DNA of 64,000 bases, from assembly GCA_036654095.1 (NCBI GenBank), contig JAVVSR010000002.1, forward strand, positions 118,049-182,048, written 5' to 3'. Source of the DNA: JAVVSR01 sp036654095 (GTDB lineage Bacteria; Bacillota; Clostridia; Christensenellales; CAG-917). Of the stretch, positions 27,401-35,638 are shown in pieces. Each line of letters begins with the position of its first letter. Position 1 is the stretch's first letter. Position numbers and translations under genes: made by a program. A model generated the notes under the pieces. It had not been told where the DNA came from. It ran no database searches and saw nothing but the letters and a program-made list of their open reading frames with translations.

Positions 27401-30400
27401 CGCTACAATAGTGTCTACAAGCCTCACAACCTTAATAGTGTAAGCGTTTACTACATTACCAACTGCAACTTTAATAACAGCTGTACCGCCGTGTACCATT
27501 GTCAATTTGCCATTTACAACCGAAAGAACCTCTTGTCCTATCGTGTTTGGACGGCTATTTTCAATCGTAATTACGCTGTCAGTCACGGCTTTTTTCGGTA
27601 GTACATTAAAATACGTTAGCGTAATTGTGTTGTCAATCGCATTGTATGTAAACACATTCGGTTCGGTTTTGCTTAATGGTGTTTCGCCAACCTTGCAATC
27701 AAACGACTGCACTGTATCATAATATCTTATAAATATATTTGTATCTTTCGTTGCCAAGCTTAATACACTTGTCAAACCATTGCCCGAAATAACTTGCTTA
27801 ACAAAAATTTCAACAATACCATTTCTTAAAAACTTAACCGCTCCATTGCTGTCCACCGTTGCAACGCTTTCGTCACTGCTCATGTAGCTATATTGAATGA
27901 CATACAATGCGTTGGACGCAATCGTACGTGGCAAACCTAGCTCAACTAAACTTGCGCTAGAAACAACTACATTTTTTGTTTGCCCTGCAATCGTTTCATT
28001 TTCGCTTGATAAAAACTGGCTATTTTTAATGTTATCAATCGACAGATTATCAACCGATATGTTAGACGAGTTTGTGTAAACCGTCACCACGAATACCTTT
28101 TTTACCCCGTCAACTTCAACAGTTACATTGTAAATTCCATATTTAATTGCGCAAATAACACCATCGGTAATTGTTAATCTATCGATTTCAGCGTCACTTG
28201 TGTACTTTACTTTCATATACTTTATGTACAACGGATCAATGTCCGACGGAACTATGTTTTTAATTTTAGATTTAATATCTACGCTTTCGCCCTCAAATAT
28301 TTGAATATCATCAACAACAAAATTGGTAATTTTGTTAGACGAAAACTCAACCGTTACAGTATTCGTTTTTTCAATAATTGTGCCATTTGGATTGGTGATT
28401 GAAGTTTTTACAACCGCCGTGCCTGCGTTATAACCATACAATATGCCGTTTCTACGTTGCAACACGTCGTCTGCTCCCGAATGAGGTGATTGCGACAACA
28501 CTTGCGAATTTACCGAAACTCCAACAACATCTGTTGGATAGAATGTATAGGACAAAGGTATATTTGTAATTATTTTTAAATTTTCAATATCAATCTGTTC
28601 AACGCTTCCAAATGTACTGCGCAGTTTAATGATTGCCGTTGCGCCTAAACCGTCGTCGGCAGTTGCCGTAATATCCACGCTACCCGCTTGCGCAAATGTC
28701 ACAACCCCGTTTGGAGATACAGTGGCTATCGACAAATCACTGCTGACAAAGTTTACTTTTTTATTAAACGCATTTTGTGGATTTATATCCGCTATCAAAT
28801 TAACAACTTTATTAAAGGTCACTCCATCTTTATTAATATCACTGACTAAATTGATTGAAGTTACAGGTTGCTTTACTTCAATTTGACAATTTATAGAAAC
28901 GCCGTTTTTAAATACCGCGCTCACTGTTGATATGCCTACTGCAACAGATGTCAATTTTTTGCCGTTTAATACAAAGTTATCTTTTGACTGTTTCAGCTCA
29001 AATGACAAGTCCTTGCAATCAGACGGGATTACAGTACTTTCATTAACACTTATGTCAATATGTTCACCTAACCATATTGAAGCAGTATTGCCTACATTTA
29101 ACTCTATTGATTTTGGCGCGCCAGCAGTATATTCAACCGAAACTATACCGCTTTGGAATTCATTGTTTCCGCCGCCGACACACTTAACTAAAAACCTTGC
29201 CGTTCCTTTTTGTATAAAGTAAACCTTGCCATTGCTGTCAACTTTCGCGACGCTTTCGTCAAGACAAATAAACTGCGTAAATTTATGAGTCGCGTCACTA
29301 GGCAAATAGGTATATCCTATATCAAAACTTGGTAACGCAGTGACATATAAGTCGCCAACTTTTTGCAACGCAATATTTATAGTAACTAACTCGATATTTT
29401 TATAAACTTGAACATCTGTTGAAATGACCACCTGTTTAATTTGATTATCTAACCACGCTTGGAAGGTAAAAAACACTTTCGTATTTCCCTCTGCCAACGC
29501 TTTTACCTGACCATTTTGATTGACGCTGCACACATTTGCGTCTAAAACGCTCCACTGTCCGTTTTTGATTGACACCTCAGACGAATTAAATAAAACAGTT
29601 AATGTCGCCATAGAATTTACTTGCATAATATTGTTTTGTTCATTAATTACCGCGCTTGTCGGATAGCCCATTGTCGACGTAATTGCACAAACAGACGAAA
29701 TATTGTTTGATGAACTTACTTCAATTTTGGCCGTCCCCGCTTTCTTGAATTTCACATTACCGTTGCCGTCGACTGTTGCGATAGTTTCATCAAGGCTGCG
29801 ATACGTCAAAAGTTTTGATGTCGCGTCGGCAGGTAGCGCTGTCGCTTTTAAATTATATTCGCTTTGCGAAATTGAAACCTTTTTTTGAACATCAATCGAT
29901 GTAACCAAACGCGTAATTTCAAATTCTACAATATGTTCCTTATACTCAATAATAAGCTGATTTCGTTCAACTTTGGCAACTTCAACATTGATAGTGATGT
30001 ATGCCTTGCCTCCGCCTAAAATACTGTACATTCCAAATTCGTCTACCGATACAATATTTGGATTTGACGATTTATATGTAACATTATGAACCGAGGAGCC
30101 AACCGAAAATTCCAATGGAATATTGCCACAGTTATTATATAATTGCTGTTCGTCAAAAATTGCGGTCACTTTATTTCCAATTCCACAACTAAAATCCGCA
30201 GGCAACCCTCCCGTATAGAATATCCTAACCGAAGAATCCACGCCATATGATGTCGTCACCGAAATGCTTACCTGACCGCTTTTCAAAAACGAAACTAAAC
30301 CGTCTTTTGAAACAGTCGCAATACTTAAGTCACTGCTTTTAAAAACTAAATCTCTATATTTTTCAGAAGTCGTCAATGGATTAAAAATAGGTTGCAACGA

Positions 30401-31057
30401 AACAATACCTGTTTCAGTCACAATTTCTTTTTCGCCAAACTCAATCCCAATAGCTTTTTGCGCGACAGTCAAATTTAATGTTTGAAACACATTCTTATCT
30501 GCAGTAGTCGCCGTAATTGTAACGTCGCCACAACTCTTTCCAGTGACAACACCATTTGCATTGACTGATGCCACTTCGCTGTTAGATGACGAGAAATATA
30601 TCCTTTTATCAATCGCGGAAACAGGAAACACCGTCGCATTGACTTGCGCAATATCTCCAACTGTCAATTCGCTTTTACTTGATGTTAAATTAATACCAAA
30701 TGCGCTGTCGCTAACTACATTAAATATGCACGACTTGGTTTTTGCGCCATCAATCGTCATAACTTGTATGTGCGCCGTTCCAAATCCAACAAATGTAACA
30801 ACCCCCGATTGGTCAACTTTTGCGACTTCCTCGTTAGATGACTTAAAAACAACCGCTCTATTTTGCGCCTTGTTTGGTAAAACTTCATATTCCATATAAA
30901 AGCTAGTATTTATTGCCATCGTGCCAGCTTCGGCTTTTAGTTTGATATCCGTAACAGGTATATCGACCGTTACCCCAACTATTTTCGACGCAAAAATAAC
31001 TACCATTATTACTATAACGGGAATTATAACTATAAAAAATCCTAAAAGTTTTTTCAT
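24413..31057 (-). CDS. Giant surface protein with Big_2 Ig-like repeats and C-terminal beta-helix
   Basis: A 2214-residue protein. An N-terminal hydrophobic segment (residues 4-28) serves as signal or anchor. Then come roughly twenty bacterial Ig-like (Big_2) units of 80-100 residues, with recurring S(S/L)(N/D)..(V/I)A.V...G.V.F...G signatures such as SSNEEVAKVDQSGVVTF and SSDLSIATVSPNGVVTF. The last ~400 residues differ: LYGNGHTINTS, NVKIDNVTLIGFKY and NIVIKNSVIMNGRVN suggest a right-handed parallel beta-helix. Presumably an adhesin or envelope stalk. AAGGGG precedes the chosen ATG (31057). It follows the ABC permease by 25 bases and is coupled to the MBG gene. Confidence 0.88.
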   Translation of the reverse strand: MKKLLGFFIVIIPVIVIMVVIFASKIVGVTVDIPVTDIKLKAEAGTMAINTSFYMEYEVLPNKAQNRAVVFKSSNEEVAKVDQSGVVTFVGFGTAHIQVMTIDGAKTKSCIFNVVSDSAFGINLTSSKSELTVGDIAQVNATVFPVSAIDKRIYFSSSNSEVASVNANGVVTGKSCGDVTITATTADKNVFQTLNLTVAQKAIGIEFGEKEIVTETGIVSLQPIFNPLTTSEKYRDLVFKSSDLSIATVSKDGLVSFLKSGQVSISVTTSYGVDSSVRIFYTGGLPADFSCGIGNKVTAIFDEQQLYNNCGNIPLEFSVGSSVHNVTYKSSNPNIVSVDEFGMYSILGGGKAYITINVEVAKVERNQLIIEYKEHIVEFEITRLVTSIDVQKKVSISQSEYNLKATALPADATSKLLTYRSLDETIATVDGNGNVKFKKAGTAKIEVSSSNNISSVCAITSTMGYPTSAVINEQNNIMQVNSMATLTVLFNSSEVSIKNGQWSVLDANVCSVNQNGQVKALAEGNTKVFFTFQAWLDNQIKQVVISTDVQVYKNIELVTINIALQKVGDLYVTALPSFDIGYTYLPSDATHKFTQFICLDESVAKVDSNGKVYFIQKGTARFLVKCVGGGNNEFQSGIVSVEYTAGAPKSIELNVGNTASIWLGEHIDISVNESTVIPSDCKDLSFELKQSKDNFVLNGKKLTSVAVGISTVSAVFKNGVSINCQIEVKQPVTSINLVSDINKDGVTFNKVVNLIADINPQNAFNKKVNFVSSDLSIATVSPNGVVTFAQAGSVDITATADDGLGATAIIKLRSTFGSVEQIDIENLKIITNIPLSYTFYPTDVVGVSVNSQVLSQSPHSGADDVLQRRNGILYGYNAGTAVVKTSITNPNGTIIEKTNTVTVEFSSNKITNFVVDDIQIFEGESVDIKSKIKNIVPSDIDPLYIKYMKVKYTSDAEIDRLTITDGVICAIKYGIYNVTVEVDGVKKVFVVTVYTNSSNISVDNLSIDNIKNSQFLSSENETIAGQTKNVVVSSASLVELGLPRTIASNALYVIQYSYMSSDESVATVDSNGAVKFLRNGIVEIFVKQVISGNGLTSVLSLATKDTNIFIRYYDTVQSFDCKVGETPLSKTEPNVFTYNAIDNTITLTYFNVLPKKAVTDSVITIENSRPNTIGQEVLSVVNGKLTMVHGGTAVIKVAVGNVVNAYTIKVVRLVDTIVAQDDLLTSSKNIQLTAPTFLPSDATDKGYSFESSDTSVATVTDGILRFIKAGSVTVTARSTDKNAQDTFIVKSTFGGIVDFNLKESSVTINKNNVYNILHTVTPSDGTEFVLNYIIISQSANGGGSLDVISLNGSVVTAIAGGTATVRVSATNAFGELKTKDLVVNVVEKTSSLALDKPNIADVDAEGRYITAVNKIKLSARAGALTANDLTLLWTSSDSNVATVDALGNVTFKATGFVTISVRCNDNVELNQSVVFNYVGDRAISVVIDSFSGVLNLGDKIIINVNKIVPQDLTNIKYVIQVIESIPNGGVGEVLLINNNIITANCGGRARVKITVNGVQVGIYDVTVKSPITSIAVTETVNIEDVMADVGTVYQINPSVSPLHADKLLGFTVMSGDGVTVDANGLVKLLNFTTAKIKVYSTENVNLFKLVTINYTEKVLQQITIEGITGAALFGGTQHTLIITAHYNTSSKVLNNAEVTLINNSPLLIDVDTQGTIRAKNDVYGTANVDVRFGGKVANISFVVAPAISHIGFALNNAEDNLGIKGERVFGTHFFNSINPSGLSDVTTAYKLAFDTLTHISVETPLVWTSSNENVATVDGNGVVTIKTHGQVTISCKPKYQYGDEHASYTFKFVKGINVYNIGQYELFTSELAANSSRIDASGNIPAVLHTDIIYDASYIPNFWADSGIKEGAKFRTFRAISNLYGNGHTINTSYATHTTYKSPQAFQIYENNVKIDNVTLIGFKYADETKPNLADFNEAGSGTTIGIRGYGNQHAIRNIVIKNSVIMNGRVNIEAYSAQFALSGCIVKNAFQGNIVLNTFASMLEAPSDATLKNCVVENSLTPSIELKVDKENIQEMYSNKLTIVGDLYINNWRREEDIPKKLDSTQASQIKTLFKLLKENKELCSGEYINFGISRISAEIYANKFPNYGKVYGLPAYCKYATMTYNYIGNPIKMELNTYFGNAIPTLPGMNAPLGPGTVINSTIYEFIRDTSV

Positions 31058-31082
31058 AAACACCCCTTGTACTTCTAATCAA

Positions 31083-32696
31083 TTAAGGTTCAATGTTTTT
31101 AAATGCCTTATTTAAACCAACAAAAAGCCGCAACACGGACAAACCCGCAAATATAACACCAGCTACTATCATTGCCCACAAGGATATGTTTAACATATCC
31201 GAATAACACATCGCAATTACTCCTGCGCCCAAAATCAAACTTGTCAGAATACCAACAGCTATTGAAACAACTGTGTTTTTATTGGTTTCTGTCATTTCGC
31301 CCATGCCTAAATCTTTAAAACTTGGATGCACTATATCTCTCTTTATTGAATTACAAATGCCACCAACAGCGGCTAATATGCAAGTAATAGTTATTGTAAA
31401 AAACTTTAATCCGTCTAAATAATGCGCCATTAACAACACGATATTGCTTATCAATATGGAACTAATAGCTACTATACTATATACGAATAGTTTTGATGCA
31501 ACCTGCATTTTAACTGACGACGGAATTACCTTTATATGATATATCTTATTGCCTTCCCGCGTGAATGTCGACGCCGCAAACGACGATGATAAAGCGACAA
31601 ACATTATAACAACCAACAAAACAAGCCCGGGCAATATCAGCTCGCCTATGTTTCCAACACCTATTTTTGCCGTAAGCCTGCTGCAAAAATACACCATAAC
31701 AGGCGTGCACGATGCCAACGCTAAATATTGAAATGAATAATTTACTGACCTGAAAATATTAACAAATTCCCTGTTCACTAGCTGTACAAATTCGCCACCC
31801 TTAACTAGCCGTGACTTTGTTTGTTTCAGCACGTTTGCGCTTTCAACTTGCTTAAAAAATGCTTCATAATACCACTTGTCTGCGCAAACTAATACCAGTG
31901 ACACCATTAAATAAGAGCTTAACATAATGATAAGTATGCTCATCAAAACATCTTGGCCATACAACAAATTGCTTAACAATGCTTGTGGCAATAAAAATCT
32001 TGCAAACTCCGTTATCGACGCCACTATTTCAGGCGTAAAATTAATTTGCGATTGCTTTAAAAATACCATATTTAAAACAAATTCCAACGCTGTCATATAA
32101 GCTATATAACCTACGCTAATTGTAAATATCGAGCCAAGTAAAATTAAAAAAAATCTGTTTTTCATAATTTTACGCAAAAGCATTGCAGGTATCGATGTAA
32201 TTAACGCCAATATAAATGGAACCATCGGAAACAGCAAACATACCGGTATAATCATTAAATAAAACAAAATCGCTTGCGTATACATAATCCCAAACGCTAC
32301 CAGTATCGGGAAAACTACAATCGTTGAAAAAATTAACTCGTGGATATATAAATAAATAATTTTAGCGGAAAATATTTCAATACCTACAACCGGTAACTTT
32401 AAAAGGTCCTCGTTTTCTGCGCCGAATAAAGTGTTTGATACTACCGATATACCTAGCACAAGTTGAATGACTTGAACTGCAAAAAATAAAATTTTAATAA
32501 ATTCCATCGATAATTGAGCGCTTACAAAATAGCCGGCAATCTTTATTATAGAATAAAGCAACAACCCCGCCATCGCCAACACGCACAACGCAATCGGCAG
32601 TAAAAACCCAATTTTACTTTTTATGTTTTTTGCAGATAAGCTTTCATCTCCATAAACTTTAAACTGCAATCTAACCAGATTAATAATCGCTTTCAT
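31083..32696 (-). CDS. ABC transporter permease, ABC-2-like exporter type
   Basis: A 537-residue membrane protein with about 12 predicted hydrophobic spans in two groups separated by a soluble stretch near residues 275-310 (KQVESANVLKQTKSRLVKGG). It has no recognisable substrate motif. Its gene begins 3 bases after the ATPase stop, so the pair forms one exporter. Double-length permeases of this type are frequent in clostridia and poorly characterised. Co-transcription with two large surface proteins suggests a role linked to envelope assembly or to export of an associated compound; this is inference. Confidence 0.8.
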   Translation of the reverse strand: MKAIINLVRLQFKVYGDESLSAKNIKSKIGFLLPIALCVLAMAGLLLYSIIKIAGYFVSAQLSMEFIKILFFAVQVIQLVLGISVVSNTLFGAENEDLLKLPVVGIEIFSAKIIYLYIHELIFSTIVVFPILVAFGIMYTQAILFYLMIIPVCLLFPMVPFILALITSIPAMLLRKIMKNRFFLILLGSIFTISVGYIAYMTALEFVLNMVFLKQSQINFTPEIVASITEFARFLLPQALLSNLLYGQDVLMSILIIMLSSYLMVSLVLVCADKWYYEAFFKQVESANVLKQTKSRLVKGGEFVQLVNREFVNIFRSVNYSFQYLALASCTPVMVYFCSRLTAKIGVGNIGELILPGLVLLVVIMFVALSSSFAASTFTREGNKIYHIKVIPSSVKMQVASKLFVYSIVAISSILISNIVLLMAHYLDGLKFFTITITCILAAVGGICNSIKRDIVHPSFKDLGMGEMTETNKNTVVSIAVGILTSLILGAGVIAMCYSDMLNISLWAMIVAGVIFAGLSVLRLFVGLNKAFKNIEP

Positions 32697-32699
32697 TAG

Positions 32700-33425
32700 T
32701 TAACACTCCATTGTGGACTCAATAAAGTACCTTTCAAGCGATATAACGCTTTCCAACTTAAATTGCTGAACATCAATAATTTCCAATAAAATACCATCTT
32801 TTATTATGGCAACTCTATCGCATAGCTTTTCAACTAAATCAATGTTGTGCGATGAGAAAAATATCGTATTGCCATAATCGTGCGCGTACTGCTCCATAAA
32901 ATTACGAATTTCCATCGATGATTGTGGGTCAAGCCCCATCAATGGTTCATCAAGAATCCACAACTTTGGGTTGTGGATTATGGCTGCAATTATACTAACT
33001 TTTTGCTTCATTCCGTGGGAATATGACCGAATTTGATTGTCCGCAACGTTGTCAAGGCTGAACATCTTTAAATAAATTTCCGACCGCTCCTTAATCTCTG
33101 ACGCCGTTGCTCCATATAAAATGCCCATATAATATATATATTCGCGGGCAGTCATCTTTTCGTATACCGCGTGATTATCTGGAACATATCCAATACGCAT
33201 TTTAGCTTCTTTGGGTTGGTCCTGTATATCAAAACCATCAATCGTAATTTCCCCGATTTCAAATGGCAATATGCCAGTTATACATTTTATAGTCGTGCTT
33301 TTGCCTGCTCCGTTTTTGCCCAAAAAACCAAATATTTCGCCCTCAGCAAGTTGCAAATACAAATCATCTACCGCTTTCCTATCCGAGTTTTTATAAACTT
33401 TGGTTAATCCCTCAATCGATAACAT
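32700..33425 (-). CDS. ABC transporter ATP-binding protein
   Basis: A 241-residue ABC ATPase: Walker A GKNGAGKST (about residue 38), Q-loop region YVPDNHAVYEKMT, signature SYSHGMKQKVSI, Walker B LWILDEPLMGLD, and H-loop SSHNIDL. The start giving MLSIEGLTKVYK follows AAGGAT and a promoter at 33456-33484; an upstream reading to 33464 would begin inside the promoter. First gene of the four-gene operon with the permease, giant Ig-like protein and MBG protein. Confidence 0.93.
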   Translation of the reverse strand: MLSIEGLTKVYKNSDRKAVDDLYLQLAEGEIFGFLGKNGAGKSTTIKCITGILPFEIGEITIDGFDIQDQPKEAKMRIGYVPDNHAVYEKMTAREYIYYMGILYGATASEIKERSEIYLKMFSLDNVADNQIRSYSHGMKQKVSIIAAIIHNPKLWILDEPLMGLDPQSSMEIRNFMEQYAHDYGNTIFFSSHNIDLVEKLCDRVAIIKDGILLEIIDVQQFKLESVISLERYFIESTMEC

Positions 33426-33455
33426 CGCTTTATCCTTATAGTAATTATTTATAGT

Positions 33456-33484
33456 ATTATACAACTTACTGCTATAAATAGCAA
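33456..33484 (-). promoter_or_regulatory. Promoter of the ABC-surface protein operon
   Basis: Minus-strand TTGCTA, 17 bases, TATAAT, about 30 bases before the ATPase start. Confidence 0.65.
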
Positions 33485-33671
33485 CAACTGTAATATATTT
33501 ATCTCGTTTTGCATTACATTATTGCATTAATGTAAAACTTTGTAATGGTTTTTGTTTTACAAATATAGTTAATTAATGTTTTTAATTTACCTCAATCTCA
33601 ATAAATCTGTAATTTAATATAACGACTACATCTACTGCTTTTAAATATCAAATTGCATTTATTATATCATT

Positions 33672-33918
33672 TTAGTTTTGTATCATTTTAAATCTATCCC
33701 CAAAACTTACCCAATAGCGGTTGCCATTCTAAAAGCGTTAGTTTTGTATCACTTTAAATCTATTCCCCAAAACTTATCCAATAGCGGTTGCCATTCTAAA
33801 ATCGTTAGTTTTGTATTACTTTAAATCTACTCCCCCAAATTATATCTAATAGCGGTTGCCATTCTAAAATCGTTAGTTTTGTATTACTTTAAATCTATCT
33901 TCAAAACTTATATCTAAT
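33672..33918. repeat. 67-bp tandem array, 3.7 copies
   Basis: Units start at 33672, 33738, 33805 and 33873 (66, 67, 68 bases and a partial). Shared blocks are TTAGTTTTGTAT, TTTAAATCTA and AATAGCGGTTGCCATTCTAA. The unit carries no ORF. It occupies most of the 33485-33950 gap; the remainder is AT-rich. Confidence 0.93.
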
Positions 33919-33951
33919 ATAAAAACCCTCAGTATATAGCGCATTAAATAT

Positions 33952-33981
33952 AAACGCGCCACAATATTTTGTGACGCGTTT
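33952..33981 (-). terminator. Terminator after the immunity-like pseudogene
   Basis: Stem AAACGCGCCACAA / TTGTGACGCGTTT with one mismatch around a four-base loop, 37 bases past the pseudogene end. Confidence 0.7.
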
Positions 33982-34017
33982 ACTTGGTGGAACAAGGGCA
34001 ATGTAAGTCGCCACATT

Positions 34018-34347
34018 TTACTCATTTCTAAACTCTAAAGTGTTGTTGGGATACTCCTTGACGAAATCACTCATCACGTCAATAATTAAATGCCATTTAT
34101 AATCGTCAGTATTTTTTTGTTTCTCTATTTTTTCTAAGTCTAAACCAACGAAAATAATCTTTATGTTATCATAATGATAATATCATAAGAATTCATTTAA
34201 AACATAAATATTGAAATGCAAATCAACTTCATCAGAAAAATCAACATTGCTTTTAGCGTCCAATTTTATGACAATGTCTCTATAAAAATCTTTATAGGTT
34301 TCGTTTTTGCTTGTATATTCGTTGTAGTTAAATATTACTTCTTTCAT
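34018..34347 (-). pseudogene. Broken gene next to barnase-like pseudogene, probable immunity protein
   Basis: A 110-codon frame beginning MKEVIFNYNEYTSKNE after AGGAGAATT and ending EYPNNTLEFRNE, interrupted by one TGA at codon 55 (between NEFL and YYHYDN). Acidic, small and directly downstream of a barnase-like RNase gene (11-base gap), the usual place for an immunity protein. The pattern FNIYVLNEFL...IIFVGLDLEKIE resembles RNase-toxin immunity proteins to me, but I cannot confirm a family. TGA acts as a stop elsewhere in this window, so readthrough is not expected and the gene is taken as dead. Confidence 0.6.
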
Positions 34348-34358
34348 TTTAATTCTCC

Positions 34359-34841
34359 TTATTCAACAAAAAAGAATGTCTCGGCATAGTGGGTAGGTGA
34401 GTAAAACATAAGTCCATCACTTGAGTATAATAATCTAGCGCTCCCCCTTTTTCCACTAAAATAATCTACGTCACATTCTTACCATATTCGACCCAGTTTT
34501 TCAGGAAAAATCGGCGGTTTATTTTTAAAAACATCGCCACCAATCATTTTACTAGGAGCTTTTCCTTCAACAGTGTTTTTCCCTATTCTCCACCCAAGGG
34601 CTTCCGCCTCTTCCTTTGTTATGTAATAATCGGGCAATCTGCCGTAGTGTTTCAGCCAAAAGTCGGGGTCGTTTTCGCCAAGCTGTGATACAGTCCCTGC
34701 CTGCATAACCTCAATATCAACGTATCGGCAATCGCAGTTAAGGTGCAAAGGCAGTTCGGGACTGGTGTTACGCTCAAAAATTCTATCAAAATTTTCCGAA
34801 CAAACCTTGCAAGGATTGCTATTTCACTTCCACTCTGCCAT
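34359..34841 (-). pseudogene. Decayed barnase-like RNase toxin with zinc-type leader region
   Basis: A 161-codon frame from MAEWK to ETFFFVE with two in-frame stops: TGA at codon 6 and TAA at codon 121. Codons 11-40 hold CKVC...HLNCDC, a C-x2-C...H-x2-C-x-C pattern like the C-terminus of phage minor head proteins. Codons 72-160 are a barnase-type ribonuclease: YITKEEAEALGW, APSKMIGGDVF, KLGRIW, then after the stop ECDVDYFSGKRGSARLLYSS and HYAETFFF. The TAA falls just before the catalytic Glu and cuts off the catalytic Arg and His, so the remaining piece would be inactive. Part of a decayed phage or conjugative element. Confidence 0.75.
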
Positions 34842-35638
34842 TATTTTTTGAGTTGTTACCGTTGTTTTATTTTGAGATTTTGCACAAAATGTTTATTTTG
34901 CAATTATCAAATATTTTTTATTTCTTTCGAAAAGAACCTTTTTTACTCCTATTAAGTAAAGGGGCAAAAAAATATCGGGTTGAAGTCGGGCTGTGGTAGG
35001 TTTTTAGTCGGGTTAAGGTCGGGGATTGTACGGGTTTAGTTCCTTACATTGCGAAAAAATTTGTGCTAACATTTTTACTGTGAGGAGAATATGAACACTT
35101 CTGTATCGCAAATAAATGGTTTTTGAACACTTGTGTATCACTAATGAAAGATTGCTGAACACGTTTGTATCGACAGTGAAAGATTGATGAGCGATTTTGA
35201 ACAGTCATATATATGCTGTGTTCTGGTCAAAATAATTTGTGATGGATAAAATGAAAAATACGGACAGCAATTGGAGCGAACTTGGTCGCTATACGGCTAA
35301 ATTAAAATTAAAACAGAGAAAGACTTGCGATAGCTAAAATAATCTCGAAGTAGCGAGATGTTGACAGTACATAAAATTAAAATCGCAAAAGACTTGCGAG
35401 TTTAGATAATATAGAAAAAACAAGGCAAAATTCAAAACCGCGGGAACGGCTTGCCTTGGATATAAAACTGAATAAAAAAAGCGTACAAATTGGATATAAC
35501 CGTGATAGGTTGCGTGTAGAAAAGGTTGCAGACCGAGATTTCCAACAAAAGGAACAGTGGTTGCACACTATAAGCGTGGTACGAAAACGAGAAGTTTTCT
35601 GCTGCGCTTTTTTGTTCCCAAATTTAGAAGGAGGAGCA
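34842..35638. other. Non-coding mobile-element debris
   Basis: Contains a G-rich stretch (34977-35034, five GGG or GGGG runs separated by TC-rich spacers), three 32-bp repeats (35092-35187) and a 31-codon fragment starting MDKMKNTDSNWSELGRYTAK (35242-35337) that stops at TAA. Inverted blocks CTCGAAGTAGCGAG (35343-35356) and repeated AAAGACTTGCGA (35319, 35389) are also visible. Base composition is less AT-rich than neighbouring gaps. It reads as relics of an integrated element. Confidence 0.5.
35092..35187. repeat. Three 32-bp iteron-like direct repeats
   Basis: Units start exactly at 35092, 35124 and 35156, each beginning TGAACAC and containing TGTATC then GAAAGATTG or its variant. Regular 32-bp spacing, about three helical turns, is a pattern seen in replication or regulatory iterons. 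Confidence 0.8.

Noticed and set aside
34018..34841. TGA read as Trp in this organism
   Set aside because: TGA ends the ATPase gene overlapping hndB, the DRTGG gene overlapping the anti-sigma-like gene and another DRTGG gene; the toxin also has a TAA stop.
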